Assembly (NCBI GenBank): GCA_020249465.1
Contig: JADCFP010000105.1
Coordinates: forward strand, 1 to 55,413
DNA: 55,413 nucleotides
Source of the DNA: Roseomonas sp.
GTDB lineage: Bacteria > Pseudomonadota > Alphaproteobacteria > Acetobacterales > Acetobacteraceae
Direction: 5' to 3'
Below, piece by piece: positions 28,429-36,415 of the stretch (position 1 is the stretch's first letter; the number at the start of each line of letters is the position of its first letter). The translations under genes and the position numbers were made by a program. A model generated the notes under the pieces. It was not told the DNA's origin. It did not search any database and saw only the letters and a list, made by a program, of their open reading frames with translations.

Positions 28429-29183
28429 CACACGCTCACCAGCCCGCTATCCACCGGCAAGACAATGCCAGTCACGATGCGACTCTCATCGGATGCAAGA
28501 TACAGGGCAGCCTGCGCCATATCTATCGGCTGACCAAGACCAAGAAGATGCATATCTGAAAGTTTCTGCGCCGCCGCATTTCCAGCAACGATCTTTTGGA
28601 CGCGTTCCGTCAAAGTGATAGTCGGCGCTATGGCATTTACGCGTATTTTTTGTGGGGCAAATTCAACCGCCAGTGAGCGTGTCAGGGACAGCACCCCGCC
28701 TTTCGCCGCAGTATAGCAATCCCGACCAGGAAACCCAATGAGGGCAACAACAGACGCCATATTGATGACCGATCCGCCGCCGCTTTTGGCAATCTCCGGA
28801 ATGCCAAAGCGGCAGCCCAAGAAGGTGCCAAAAAGATCAAGTTTTATAGCGCGCCAAAATTCCTCGATTGGGGCGCGAGTAACATCGCCATCAATCTCGG
28901 TTGAGCCACCCGCATTATTGTGCAGAACATGCAGGCCGCCGTAATGCTGGGTGCCTTTGCGAATTGCCGCTGCGATACTATCCGGCTCGCTGACATCGGT
29001 TTGCATCGCAATGGCTTCGCCGCCCGCACGGGAAATGCGTTGTGCTGTCTCCTCGCCGGTCACCGCATTGATCTCAGCAATAATGACCTTTGCCCCTTCC
29101 TCGGCAAATACTTCGGCCGTACTGCGCCCGATCCCTGTTCCCGCCCCGGTAATGAGAGCTATCTTTCCTGCAAGACGCGCCAT
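28428..29183 (-). CDS. Short-chain dehydrogenase/reductase
   Basis: A classical 251-residue SDR of the FabG-like group. It has the cofactor motif TGAGTGIG, the structural NNAG motif (LHNNAGG), and an active-site YTAAKGG with both Tyr and Lys present. The C-terminus ends with DSGLVSV. It is the first gene of the minus-strand operon, with a GGGGAGG ribosome-binding site before the ATG at 29183. It is divergent from a branched-chain-type binding protein across a 134-bp gap that should contain both promoters. The substrate, an alcohol or ketone in the CoA-ligase pathway, is unknown. Confidence 0.9.
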   Translation of the reverse strand: MARLAGKIALITGAGTGIGRSTAEVFAEEGAKVIIAEINAVTGEETAQRISRAGGEAIAMQTDVSEPDSIAAAIRKGTQHYGGLHVLHNNAGGSTEIDGDVTRAPIEEFWRAIKLDLFGTFLGCRFGIPEIAKSGGGSVINMASVVALIGFPGRDCYTAAKGGVLSLTRSLAVEFAPQKIRVNAIAPTITLTERVQKIVAGNAAAQKLSDMHLLGLGQPIDMAQAALYLASDESRIVTGIVLPVDSGLVSV

Positions 29184-29317
29184 GGAACGTCCTCCCCAAT
29201 CCTTCCGAAGTATGACGCTGTGGCTGCCGCTTCGGCAAGCGCCCTATCTGGTGAGGGAAGGGCTTGCGGAGACTGCACTTTTGATCCCAACATCCATGTA
29301 ATCGAGGAGGAAAGCCA

Positions 29318-30532
29318 ATGGCACATCATCATGTTTCCCGCCGCCTGATCCTTGGCGCCACCGCCACGGCGGGGCTTGCAGCACCGTCCACGCTGCGTGC
29401 CCAGGCACCGCAGGTGAAAATCGGCGTACTGACAGATATGAGTTCCGTCTACGCCGACTATGCCGGACAGGGTTCGGTTGAAGCGGCACGCCTTGCCATT
29501 GCGGATTCCGGCATTCAGGATCGGGTGCAGCTTGTCTCTGCTGACCACCAGAACAAGCCCGATGTTGGCTCTACACTTGCGCGAACCTGGTTTGGCGGCC
29601 AGGGCGTTGATGCGATTTTTGATTGCCCGACATCCTCGGTTGCGCTTGCCGTCAATACCGTTGCCGGTCAGGCCAAGAAGCTCGTCTTCTTCAGCACAGC
29701 GATCATTGATCGCCTTACAGAGGAAGATTGCAATGGCTATGGGCTTTCCTGGACATGGGATATTTATTCCGTGGCGCGCAGCTCCGTCATATTACAGCGC
29801 CGTCGTGGCATGGATAGCTGGTTCCTGATCCATCAGGATTATGCGGCCGGCACCGCGATGGCAGCAATGGCGCGGTCTACATTGGAAGCCGAAGGCGGAC
29901 GTGTGGTGGGCCAAGTCGCGCACCCGCTGGGTGCCACTGATTATTCCGCCTTCCTGCTACAGGCGCAGGCCAGTCGCGCGAAATTCATCATGTTGACCGC
30001 GGGTGGATCGGATTTGATCAACCTGCTGAAGCAGGTACGCGAATTCGGACTGATCCAGCGCGGCCAGCAAGTTGGTACGATGTTTACGGTCATCACGGAT
30101 GTGCACAGCATTGGGCTTGAGGCGCTGCAGGATTTGAATTTTGTGACCGCCTTTTATTGGGATCGCGATGATCAGACGCGTGCCTTTGCACGGCGTTTCT
30201 TTCCCATTCGCCAGAAGCAACCAACGATGTTCCAGGCGGGCGTTTATTCGGCCGTTTCCCAGTACCTGAAAGCCGTTAAGGAAACCGGCAGCACCCAGGC
30301 CGAGGCTGTACGTGCCCATATTCGGGCCAAGCCTTTTGAGGATTTTTTCGCCCGGAATGCTCAGTTGCTTCCCAATGGACGCCTGGTTCATGACATGCTG
30401 ATCGGGCGTATTAAGAAGCCATCTGAACAAAAATATCCCTGGGATTATTATGAGGTTCTCGGCGTAGTCCCAGCAACGGAAGCCTTCCGGAAGATCGAAG
30501 AAAGCAAGTGTCCAGCAGGGAACCGCTTCTGA
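29318..30532 (+). CDS. Branched-chain-amino-acid-type ABC periplasmic binding protein (Peripla_BP_6)
   Basis: A 404-residue receptor of the LivJ/urea/amide-binding type. The signal peptide is twin-arginine-like (SRRLILGATATAGLAAPS, cleavage near LRAQ). The domain opens with VKIGVLTDMSSVYADYAGQG. Two lobes are apparent, with TAGGSDLINLLKQ in the second, and the C-terminal half ends with a Cys-containing tail (ECKCPAG-like, residues ESKCPAG). The ATG at 29318 has GAGGAGG upstream. There is no LivH/M/F/G homologue in the window. It is fused in transcription to the following SDR gene by a TGATG overlap. Confidence 0.88.
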   Translation: MAHHHVSRRLILGATATAGLAAPSTLRAQAPQVKIGVLTDMSSVYADYAGQGSVEAARLAIADSGIQDRVQLVSADHQNKPDVGSTLARTWFGGQGVDAIFDCPTSSVALAVNTVAGQAKKLVFFSTAIIDRLTEEDCNGYGLSWTWDIYSVARSSVILQRRRGMDSWFLIHQDYAAGTAMAAMARSTLEAEGGRVVGQVAHPLGATDYSAFLLQAQASRAKFIMLTAGGSDLINLLKQVREFGLIQRGQQVGTMFTVITDVHSIGLEALQDLNFVTAFYWDRDDQTRAFARRFFPIRQKQPTMFQAGVYSAVSQYLKAVKETGSTQAEAVRAHIRAKPFEDFFARNAQLLPNGRLVHDMLIGRIKKPSEQKYPWDYYEVLGVVPATEAFRKIEESKCPAGNRF

Positions 30533-31314
30533 TGGAATTGGGGCTGCGCGGACGTAGGGCGCTGATTACTGGGGCATCCAAGGGTATTGGGCTTGCCTGT
30601 AGCGCGGCCCTGGCTGAAGAAGGCTGTGATGTCATTTTGGTATCGCGTAATGCGGCGGATCTTGAAAAGGCCGCGCAGCATATTCGCAGCAAGAGCAATG
30701 TGAGCGTCATCTGTCACGCCGCTGATCTTTCGGTCAGCACTGCCATTACCGAATTGACTGCAAACTATCCGCATATTGATATCCTTGTGAATAATGCGGG
30801 CGCCATTCCTGGTGGCTCGATTGATGCGGTTGATGAGGCGCGCTGGCGCCATGCCTGGGATCTGAAGGTCTTTGGCTATATCAATATGACGCGGGCATAT
30901 CTGGCGCTGATGCGCCCAAGGCGGTCTGGCGTAATCATCAATATGCTCGGGCTGGCGGGGGAAAAGCCGGATTCGGCATATATCGCGGGGTCCGCTGGCA
31001 ATGCCTCGCTCATGGCATTCACGCGCGCGCTGGGCGGCACAAGCCCGGCTGACAATATTCGCGTGGTGGGCGTCAATCCTGGGCCGGTATTGACCGAAAG
31101 GTTGGAGACGCTCCTGCGCAACAAGGCACAGGTTGCCTATGGCAATGAATCGCGCTGGCAGGAATTTCTGAGCCCACTTCCTTTTGGCCGCGCTGCGCAT
31201 GTGGATGAAGTCGCGGCTATGACAGCCTTTCTTGCATCCGATCGGGCGTCTTACATCTCTGGCACTATTGTCACGATTGATGGCGGTGCTGCCAATCGAG
31301 GCTCAGTATTCTGA
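30532..31314 (+). CDS. SDR-fold protein with degenerate catalytic triad
   Basis: A 260-residue Rossmann protein with an intact cofactor motif (TGASKGIG) and NNAG (VNNAGAI), so NAD(P) binding is likely. The usual active-site Ser is missing: the strand reads VIINMLGLAG. The Tyr is present (Tyr150, SAYIAGSAG) but the Lys four residues on is Ser154. The C-terminus (YISGTIVTIDGG) is normal. The ATG at 30532 shares a base with the stop of the binding-protein gene (TGATG). Either it uses an altered chemistry, or it is a binding or structural member. A subgroup with the same AGSAGNA sequence exists as far as I recall, so it may be a real variant and not a damaged gene. Confidence 0.8.
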   Translation: MELGLRGRRALITGASKGIGLACSAALAEEGCDVILVSRNAADLEKAAQHIRSKSNVSVICHAADLSVSTAITELTANYPHIDILVNNAGAIPGGSIDAVDEARWRHAWDLKVFGYINMTRAYLALMRPRRSGVIINMLGLAGEKPDSAYIAGSAGNASLMAFTRALGGTSPADNIRVVGVNPGPVLTERLETLLRNKAQVAYGNESRWQEFLSPLPFGRAAHVDEVAAMTAFLASDRASYISGTIVTIDGGAANRGSVF

Positions 31315-31322
31315 TTGGCTCC

Positions 31323-32129
31323 TCAGACTGGGCTATCAGGAGGGAAATTTGGCTTACGCTTTTCCTGATGTGATGCCAGGCCCTCATGCACCTCGGGCCC
31401 ACTGAAGCCCAAGAATTCAAGCGCCAGTGAAGCATCGAAAATTGGCCCGGCCTGACGCAACCAGTTGTTGAGCGAGTATTTGGTCCACCGAATGGCACTT
31501 TGCGCGCCTTCTGCCAGACGTGTCGCCACAGCAACAGCCTTGTCATCCAAGGCGGCATCTTCAACCGCCATTGAAATCAGGCCGATACGCTCTGCTTCGG
31601 CACCCAGCAATTGGTCGCAGGTCATAAGATAGTATTTTGCCTTTGCCATACCGCAGAGTAGGGGCCAAATGATTGCGGCGTGATCACCCGCCGCAACGCC
31701 AAGTCGCGTATGGCCATCCACGATCCGACAATCCTGCGTTGCGATCGAAACATCCGCGAGGATACCACAAACCAATCCGGCACCAACAGCGACACCCCGC
31801 ATGGCGCTGACGACTGGCTTGTTGCAATCAATGATGGCGTAGACGATATCGCGCGCTTCTTTCCAGCCACGCGCGCGCGCTTCAAAGTCACTGGCGATGG
31901 CATCCACCATGGCGAAATCGCCTCCGGCGGAAAACACTGTCCCAGCACCGGTGATGATGGCCGCGTTGACACTTGGGTCGGCATCTATGTCCCGCCAGAT
32001 TTGTACCAATTCCTGATGCATGACGGCATCTGCAGTATTCATCTTGCCGTTGTCCATCGTCACCCGCAAAACCCGCGGATGGGGCCTATCGAAGCGCAGG
32101 CGCTGATATTTCGCATAACGATCTGTCAT
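31323..32129 (-). CDS. Enoyl-CoA hydratase/isomerase family protein
   Basis: A 268-residue crotonase-fold protein. It has the oxyanion-hole blocks (TVFSAGGDFAMVDA and VGAGLVCGILADVSIA) and the C-terminal trimerisation helices. The catalytic Glu positions of enoyl-CoA hydratase are not clearly conserved around HTRLGVAAGDHAA, so hydratase, isomerase or hydrolase activity cannot be chosen. The ATG at 32129 overlaps the ligase stop by 4 bp. It is the last gene of the VOC-ligase-hydratase operon and ends 8 bp from the convergent SDR gene. Confidence 0.85.
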   Translation of the reverse strand: MTDRYAKYQRLRFDRPHPRVLRVTMDNGKMNTADAVMHQELVQIWRDIDADPSVNAAIITGAGTVFSAGGDFAMVDAIASDFEARARGWKEARDIVYAIIDCNKPVVSAMRGVAVGAGLVCGILADVSIATQDCRIVDGHTRLGVAAGDHAAIIWPLLCGMAKAKYYLMTCDQLLGAEAERIGLISMAVEDAALDDKAVAVATRLAEGAQSAIRWTKYSLNNWLRQAGPIFDASLALEFLGFSGPEVHEGLASHQEKRKPNFPPDSPV

Positions 32130-34072
32130 CTTTTTTCCTTTACAAGCGGCACCAATTCAGCAAGATGAGCAAGGGCTTCCGGATTGACAAGGCTTGAGAG
32201 ATCCCCCCATGGCATGCCGGAAAGCGTGGTGCGAATGATGCGCCGCATCACTTTCATGGAACGGGTTTTCGGCAAATCCGGCACAAAGACGACGCGTCTT
32301 GGCCGAAAGGAGACACCCATGACCGAGGCAACCCTGTCACGCAGTTCCGCCGCCAGTTCATTCGTCGCGCCAATGCCGGGTGCTGTGACGGCCACGCAAA
32401 TGATGGCGGACCCCTGTATGGAATCGGGTATTGCCACAGCCGCGACCTCACTCACTTTTCCGCTCGCGATGACTGCATTTTCGATTTCGGTTGGGCCGAC
32501 ACGCTTGCCGGAGACCTTCATTGTATCGTCTGATCGCCCATGCAAAAACCAATAGCCATCCTGATCGCGCGAAGCCAAATCGCCCTGTACCCATAGCCCA
32601 GGGATTTGGCGCCAATAGCTATCAAGATAGCGTTCCTCATCATTCCAAAGGCCACGCGTTGTTCCGATGCAGGCCTGGCGCATCACCAATTCGCCCTGTT
32701 CGTCAATGCCAACACTTGTGCCATCCATGCGCACAATATCCCCACCAACACCGGGAACTGGTCCGTTGAAGCTACCTGGTTTTTGTGGGAATAGGATATT
32801 TGAAGCGACGATGGCGCACATTTCCGTGCCACCCGAAAAATTCATGATCGGCGCTCGACCACCACCAACCTTCTGCATTACCCAGGACCAGCTTTCGGTA
32901 TCCCAAGCTTCCCCTGACGAAGGAATGACCCTTAAGGACGAAAGATCGAATTCCGCCAAACTGGCTTCGGCGTCGCGTCGCAACAGGCGGGCAAGCGTAG
33001 GTGCCGTACCAAAATGAGTGACGCGATGCCTTTCCATGAGCCGCCATAATCTACCAACATCTGGAAAGGTTGGCGCGCCTTCGGCAATGACCAAGGTTGC
33101 GCCAGCGCTTAAGCATCCAAGTACGGTCACGGTGCCACCGAACCAACCAAAATCGGTCGGCCAGAGCATCCGCTCGCCTGCCTTCAAATCCAGGCTAAGG
33201 CGCGCATCCTGTCCGATCTTGATGCCGAGCCCGCAATGAGTATGCACCGCCCCCTTGGGGAGCCCGGTGGTGCCGGAAGTATACATCAACAGTGCCGCTT
33301 GTTCGGCTGGCAATTCACGTATCGGTGCCTGTGATGACACAGATGTCAGATGATGAACTGAAATATCGCGCGGTTGTGCTTTAGGTTGCGTCGCATCAGG
33401 GCTGTCAAATACGATGACGTGACGCACCTGCGTATTTGTCCGTAACGCCTCATCCAATACCGACTTCATGGCAAGGGTTTGACCACGCCTTTGGGTCTTC
33501 GGCACGGTGAAAACAGCTCTGGCGCCCGAAAGGTTCAGGCGCTGCGCAATCGCTTCCGCACCAAACCCGGAAAACAATGGTAGTACAATACATCCCAAGC
33601 GCGCGCAGGCCATGAAAGCGGCCGCGGTCTCGGGCAGCATCGGCATATAAAATGCAATCACATCGCCAATACCCAACCCCAAGGCATCAAGGCCGGCAGC
33701 CAATCCTTCGGCTTGTCCATCCAACTCCACATAGGAAACATATCGTTCCCGACCATCTTCTCCCTGCCATATAACGGCGGGTTGAGCAGGTCTTTCGCGC
33801 GCAGCACGTCCAAGGGTATTCACGTAAAGATTGGTGGTACCACCAATACACCATTGTGGATGTTCGATGCCGGACGAAAGGTCCAACATCCGCGAAGGCT
33901 GCTTCATGAACCGAAAGCCAAGCCAGTCAGCAAGCTGGCGCCAGAAATTCTCAGCGTCCTGTGACGCGAACTGCTCCAGCGCCTGGTAATCGCGCAGACC
34001 GCAATGGCGAATGAAGCTCGTCCAATTCGCGTGTTCAATGATATCGGACGTTGGATACCAGGCGACACTCAT
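32126..34072 (-). CDS. Second acetoacetyl-CoA-synthetase-like acyl-CoA ligase
   Basis: A 648-residue AMP-forming ligase paralogous to the one at 25583-27523. It has the P-loop (MYTSGTTGLPKGAVHTHC), the adenine segment MNFSGGTEMCA, the hinge GRSDDTMKVSGKR and the C-terminal Lys region (PKTRSMKVMRR). The N-terminal domain also resembles acetyl- and acetoacetyl-CoA synthetases. It shares its operon with an epimerase-fold protein upstream and an enoyl-CoA hydratase downstream. This suggests activation of an unsaturated or beta-oxo acid for further oxidation (inference). Confidence 0.88.
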   Translation of the reverse strand: MSVAWYPTSDIIEHANWTSFIRHCGLRDYQALEQFASQDAENFWRQLADWLGFRFMKQPSRMLDLSSGIEHPQWCIGGTTNLYVNTLGRAARERPAQPAVIWQGEDGRERYVSYVELDGQAEGLAAGLDALGLGIGDVIAFYMPMLPETAAAFMACARLGCIVLPLFSGFGAEAIAQRLNLSGARAVFTVPKTQRRGQTLAMKSVLDEALRTNTQVRHVIVFDSPDATQPKAQPRDISVHHLTSVSSQAPIRELPAEQAALLMYTSGTTGLPKGAVHTHCGLGIKIGQDARLSLDLKAGERMLWPTDFGWFGGTVTVLGCLSAGATLVIAEGAPTFPDVGRLWRLMERHRVTHFGTAPTLARLLRRDAEASLAEFDLSSLRVIPSSGEAWDTESWSWVMQKVGGGRAPIMNFSGGTEMCAIVASNILFPQKPGSFNGPVPGVGGDIVRMDGTSVGIDEQGELVMRQACIGTTRGLWNDEERYLDSYWRQIPGLWVQGDLASRDQDGYWFLHGRSDDTMKVSGKRVGPTEIENAVIASGKVSEVAAVAIPDSIQGSAIICVAVTAPGIGATNELAAELRDRVASVMGVSFRPRRVVFVPDLPKTRSMKVMRRIIRTTLSGMPWGDLSSLVNPEALAHLAELVPLVKEKR

Positions 34073-34099
34073 ATGCGCGGGTCTCTGACAAAGCTACAG

Positions 34100-34519
34100 T
34101 CAATGCGCTGCTTCGGCTGACATTTCCACCAATTCAATCAGGAGTCCGGCCGTGCTGGATGGATCAAGAAAGGCAATCCGATGTCCACCATGACCACTGC
34201 GCGGCACCTGATCTATCAGCTTGATACCTTTGTCGCGTAATTCAGTAAGCGCCGCTTCAATATCATCCACCTCAAGGCAAATATGATACAGACCCTCGCC
34301 ACGATCTTGGATCCAACGGGAAGTCTGACTGTTTGGATTGTTTGACTCGATCAGCTCAAGCGCTGATTCTCCTATCGGCAACATAGCCAAGCGGACACCC
34401 GGGCCAGGCAGCGTTTCCTCATGGGAGCAGTGCAACCCTATGCGGCCCAGCGTGTCACGCACCGCATCAAGGTTACGCACCGCAACAGCAATATGCTCTA
34501 CGCGCTTATACTTTATCAT
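34100..34519 (-). CDS. VOC-superfamily protein, methylmalonyl-CoA-epimerase-like
   Basis: A 139-residue single-chain vicinal-oxygen-chelate protein. Two beta-alpha-beta-beta-beta modules are visible, with candidate metal ligands in the expected places: His in VEHIAVAV, His in LYHICLEV and Glu in LLIELVEM. The position usually occupied by Gln in methylmalonyl-CoA epimerase is within SALELIE, so it seems altered. The ATG at 34519 gives the normal length and has GGGGAA upstream; a longer frame adds 25 residues. It lies 27 bp upstream of the CoA-ligase gene, fitting a role on a CoA ester, but dioxygenase or glyoxalase roles are possible. Confidence 0.8.
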   Translation of the reverse strand: MIKYKRVEHIAVAVRNLDAVRDTLGRIGLHCSHEETLPGPGVRLAMLPIGESALELIESNNPNSQTSRWIQDRGEGLYHICLEVDDIEAALTELRDKGIKLIDQVPRSGHGGHRIAFLDPSSTAGLLIELVEMSAEAAH

Positions 34520-34631
34520 GGCTTTCCCCAAATCTCGTCGTGGATGTCCCGATGTTTCCGCCGGGTGCCACATGCCAGGATAGACTGCATCCAACCCAGG
34601 GCTGAACGCAAGCGACCCTCCGAGGGTATAA

Positions 34632-34660
34632 ATTCAGGATTTTCCTGCGTTCTATTCAGG
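34632..34660 (+). promoter_or_regulatory. Direct repeat in a divergent promoter region, candidate operator
   Basis: ATTCAGG occurs at 34632-34638 and again at 34654-34660, a spacing of 22 bp (about two helical turns). Inside lies the small palindrome AGGATTTTCCT. It follows a TATAAAT box and sits between the divergent VOC and Bug genes in a 216-bp gap. A possible -35 element (TTGACG) for the Bug gene starts at 34671, just downstream of the repeat. This is a candidate binding site only; no local regulator gene was found. Confidence 0.3.
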
Positions 34661-34735
34661 GGTGGATCGCTTGACGCAGGCCGCGCTGAAGGGACACCAT
34701 GTCGGATGAAATAAACACGTGTGGGGAGGACGCAA

Positions 34736-35710
34736 ATGAGGTCACTGGCATTCGGGCGTCGCGCAGCCCTGGCACTATTGCCGTGTCTTGGTGGCGTACC
34801 GCCTGTACGCGCGCAGGCCTGGCCAGCCGGAAATCTGCGACTGATGGTGCCATTTGGGCCCGGCGGTTCCACGGATGTTATGGGTCGCCTGCTGGCAACG
34901 GGCTTGCAAAGACGGCTTGGTGTTTCGGTCCTGGTGGAAAATCGCGGTGGCGCCGCAACCTCTATCGGTACGGGGGAAGCGGCACGCGCTGCGCCCGATG
35001 GTCAGAATTGGCTCGTCACATCCGATAGCTTTGCGGTTTTGCCCGCATTGGTGCCCAATCTAGCCTTTGACATCACGCAAGATTTCGCACCTGTCACGCT
35101 GATCGCAACTGCGCCTAATGTTATCGCGGTCCATCCTTCCAGGCCGTGGCAAAATCTAGGGGACATGCTTTCCGCAGCACGCGGCGGGCGGCTTTCCTAT
35201 GCTTCCACTGGAAATGGTACGACTGGCCATTTGGCCATGACGCGATTTGCTGCGGCCAATGGCGTCACCTTGGCGCATGCAGCCTATCGTAGCGGCGGGC
35301 TTGCCTTGAATGATGCGGTGGCCGGGCATGTTGATATGATTATTGGTAGCGCTGCACTTTTGGCACCCATGCTGGCGGCAAATCGACTGAGACCGATCGT
35401 GCAGCTCGGTGGCGCAAGATTGCCCGCATTGTCCGAGGTACCGACATCTTCCGAAGCCGGTTTTCCCGATTTCCTTGCTGAAACCTGGTGGGGCGTTTTG
35501 GCGCCCGCGCGTACGCCTATAACGGCAATAAACCGGATGCTTGAAGAGATCCAAGCGATCTTTCGTGATGAAGCCACCGCCAAACAGGTGACAGAAACGC
35601 AGCAGGCAAGCTTAAGGTTGGATGGGCCGGAACCCATGCGCAGCTTCCTTGCCGGACAGATCACTGGCTGGGGAGATGTCATCAGAACCCATGCGATCAA
35701 GGCGGATTAG
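34736..35710 (+). CDS. Bug/TctC-family periplasmic binding protein
   Basis: A 324-residue orphan receptor. It has a signal peptide (MRSLAFGRRAALALLPCLGG, cleavage near VRAQ), the FGPGGSTDVMGR motif, NRGGAAT, and a DVPTSSEAG-like block (EVPTSSEAGFPDF). The ATG at 34736 is preceded by a strong GGGGAGGA site. It differs from the other Bug proteins of the window in having AYRSGGLALND where most have YRGGGPA, hinting at a different ligand. The Asp/Glu-racemase-fold gene follows after 6 bp, probably in the same transcript. Confidence 0.88.
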   Translation: MRSLAFGRRAALALLPCLGGVPPVRAQAWPAGNLRLMVPFGPGGSTDVMGRLLATGLQRRLGVSVLVENRGGAATSIGTGEAARAAPDGQNWLVTSDSFAVLPALVPNLAFDITQDFAPVTLIATAPNVIAVHPSRPWQNLGDMLSAARGGRLSYASTGNGTTGHLAMTRFAAANGVTLAHAAYRSGGLALNDAVAGHVDMIIGSAALLAPMLAANRLRPIVQLGGARLPALSEVPTSSEAGFPDFLAETWWGVLAPARTPITAINRMLEEIQAIFRDEATAKQVTETQQASLRLDGPEPMRSFLAGQITGWGDVIRTHAIKAD

Positions 35711-35716
35711 GCCATT

Positions 35717-36370
35717 ATGCGCATTGCGCTGATTCATGCAGGCACGGTTTCCATCCAGCCGATCGAAAATGCTTTCCGTCGGTTGTGGCCGGAAGCGCAG
35801 CTCATGAATATTCTGGATGACAGTCTGTTTTCCGATCGTGGAGAGGGCGCGCTACCTGCCTTTATGACGGATCGCTTGGTTACTCTTGGGCGTTACGCAG
35901 TGCAAAGTGGCGCGCAAGGTATTCTTTTCACCTGCAGTGCCTTTGGCCCTTGCATCGAAGCCTGCGCGAATGATCTGGCGCCCATCCCGGTCCTGAAACC
36001 GAATGAGGCGATGATTGACGAAGCCTGTGCTGCTGGCGGACGCATTGGCTTGCTGGCTAGCTTCGCCGGTACCTTGAATACCATGCCTGGCGAATTTCCC
36101 GTTGGTACAGACGTCAGACCTGTATTGGTCGAAGGTGCTTTTGAAGCCTTGCTTGCGGGTGACTTCGCGGAGCATGATCGTAGGGTTCTCGCCACGGCTT
36201 CCGCCATGGAGGATTGCAAGGTCTTCGCCCTGGCGCAGTTCAGTCTTTCGCGGGTTGCACCACTTCTTGAGGCCGAGCTTGGCAAGCCCATTTTCTCCAC
36301 GCCCATCAGCGCAGTGCGGGAGTTGAGAAGGAGGTTGGCAAGCCAGCACAAGTTGCCAAACCGATCCTAA
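35717..36370 (+). CDS. Asp/Glu-racemase-fold protein with a single catalytic cysteine
   Basis: A 217-residue protein of the aspartate/glutamate/hydantoin racemase superfamily. The first catalytic region is ILFTCSAFGP (Cys73). The second Cys expected near the C-terminal half is absent, the equivalent segment reading VFALAQFSLSRV. Members with one active Cys include arylmalonate decarboxylases and maleate isomerase relatives, whereas true racemases use two. Start at ATG 35717, 6 bp after the Bug gene. Given the amidase and HyuAB genes nearby, hydantoin racemisation is tempting, but the missing Cys argues for another reaction. Confidence 0.75.
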   Translation: MRIALIHAGTVSIQPIENAFRRLWPEAQLMNILDDSLFSDRGEGALPAFMTDRLVTLGRYAVQSGAQGILFTCSAFGPCIEACANDLAPIPVLKPNEAMIDEACAAGGRIGLLASFAGTLNTMPGEFPVGTDVRPVLVEGAFEALLAGDFAEHDRRVLATASAMEDCKVFALAQFSLSRVAPLLEAELGKPIFSTPISAVRELRRRLASQHKLPNRS

Positions 36371-36415
36371 ACTTGCACCGCCAGAAGAACAGTGGGGCGC
36401 AGACAGCGGTTACCC

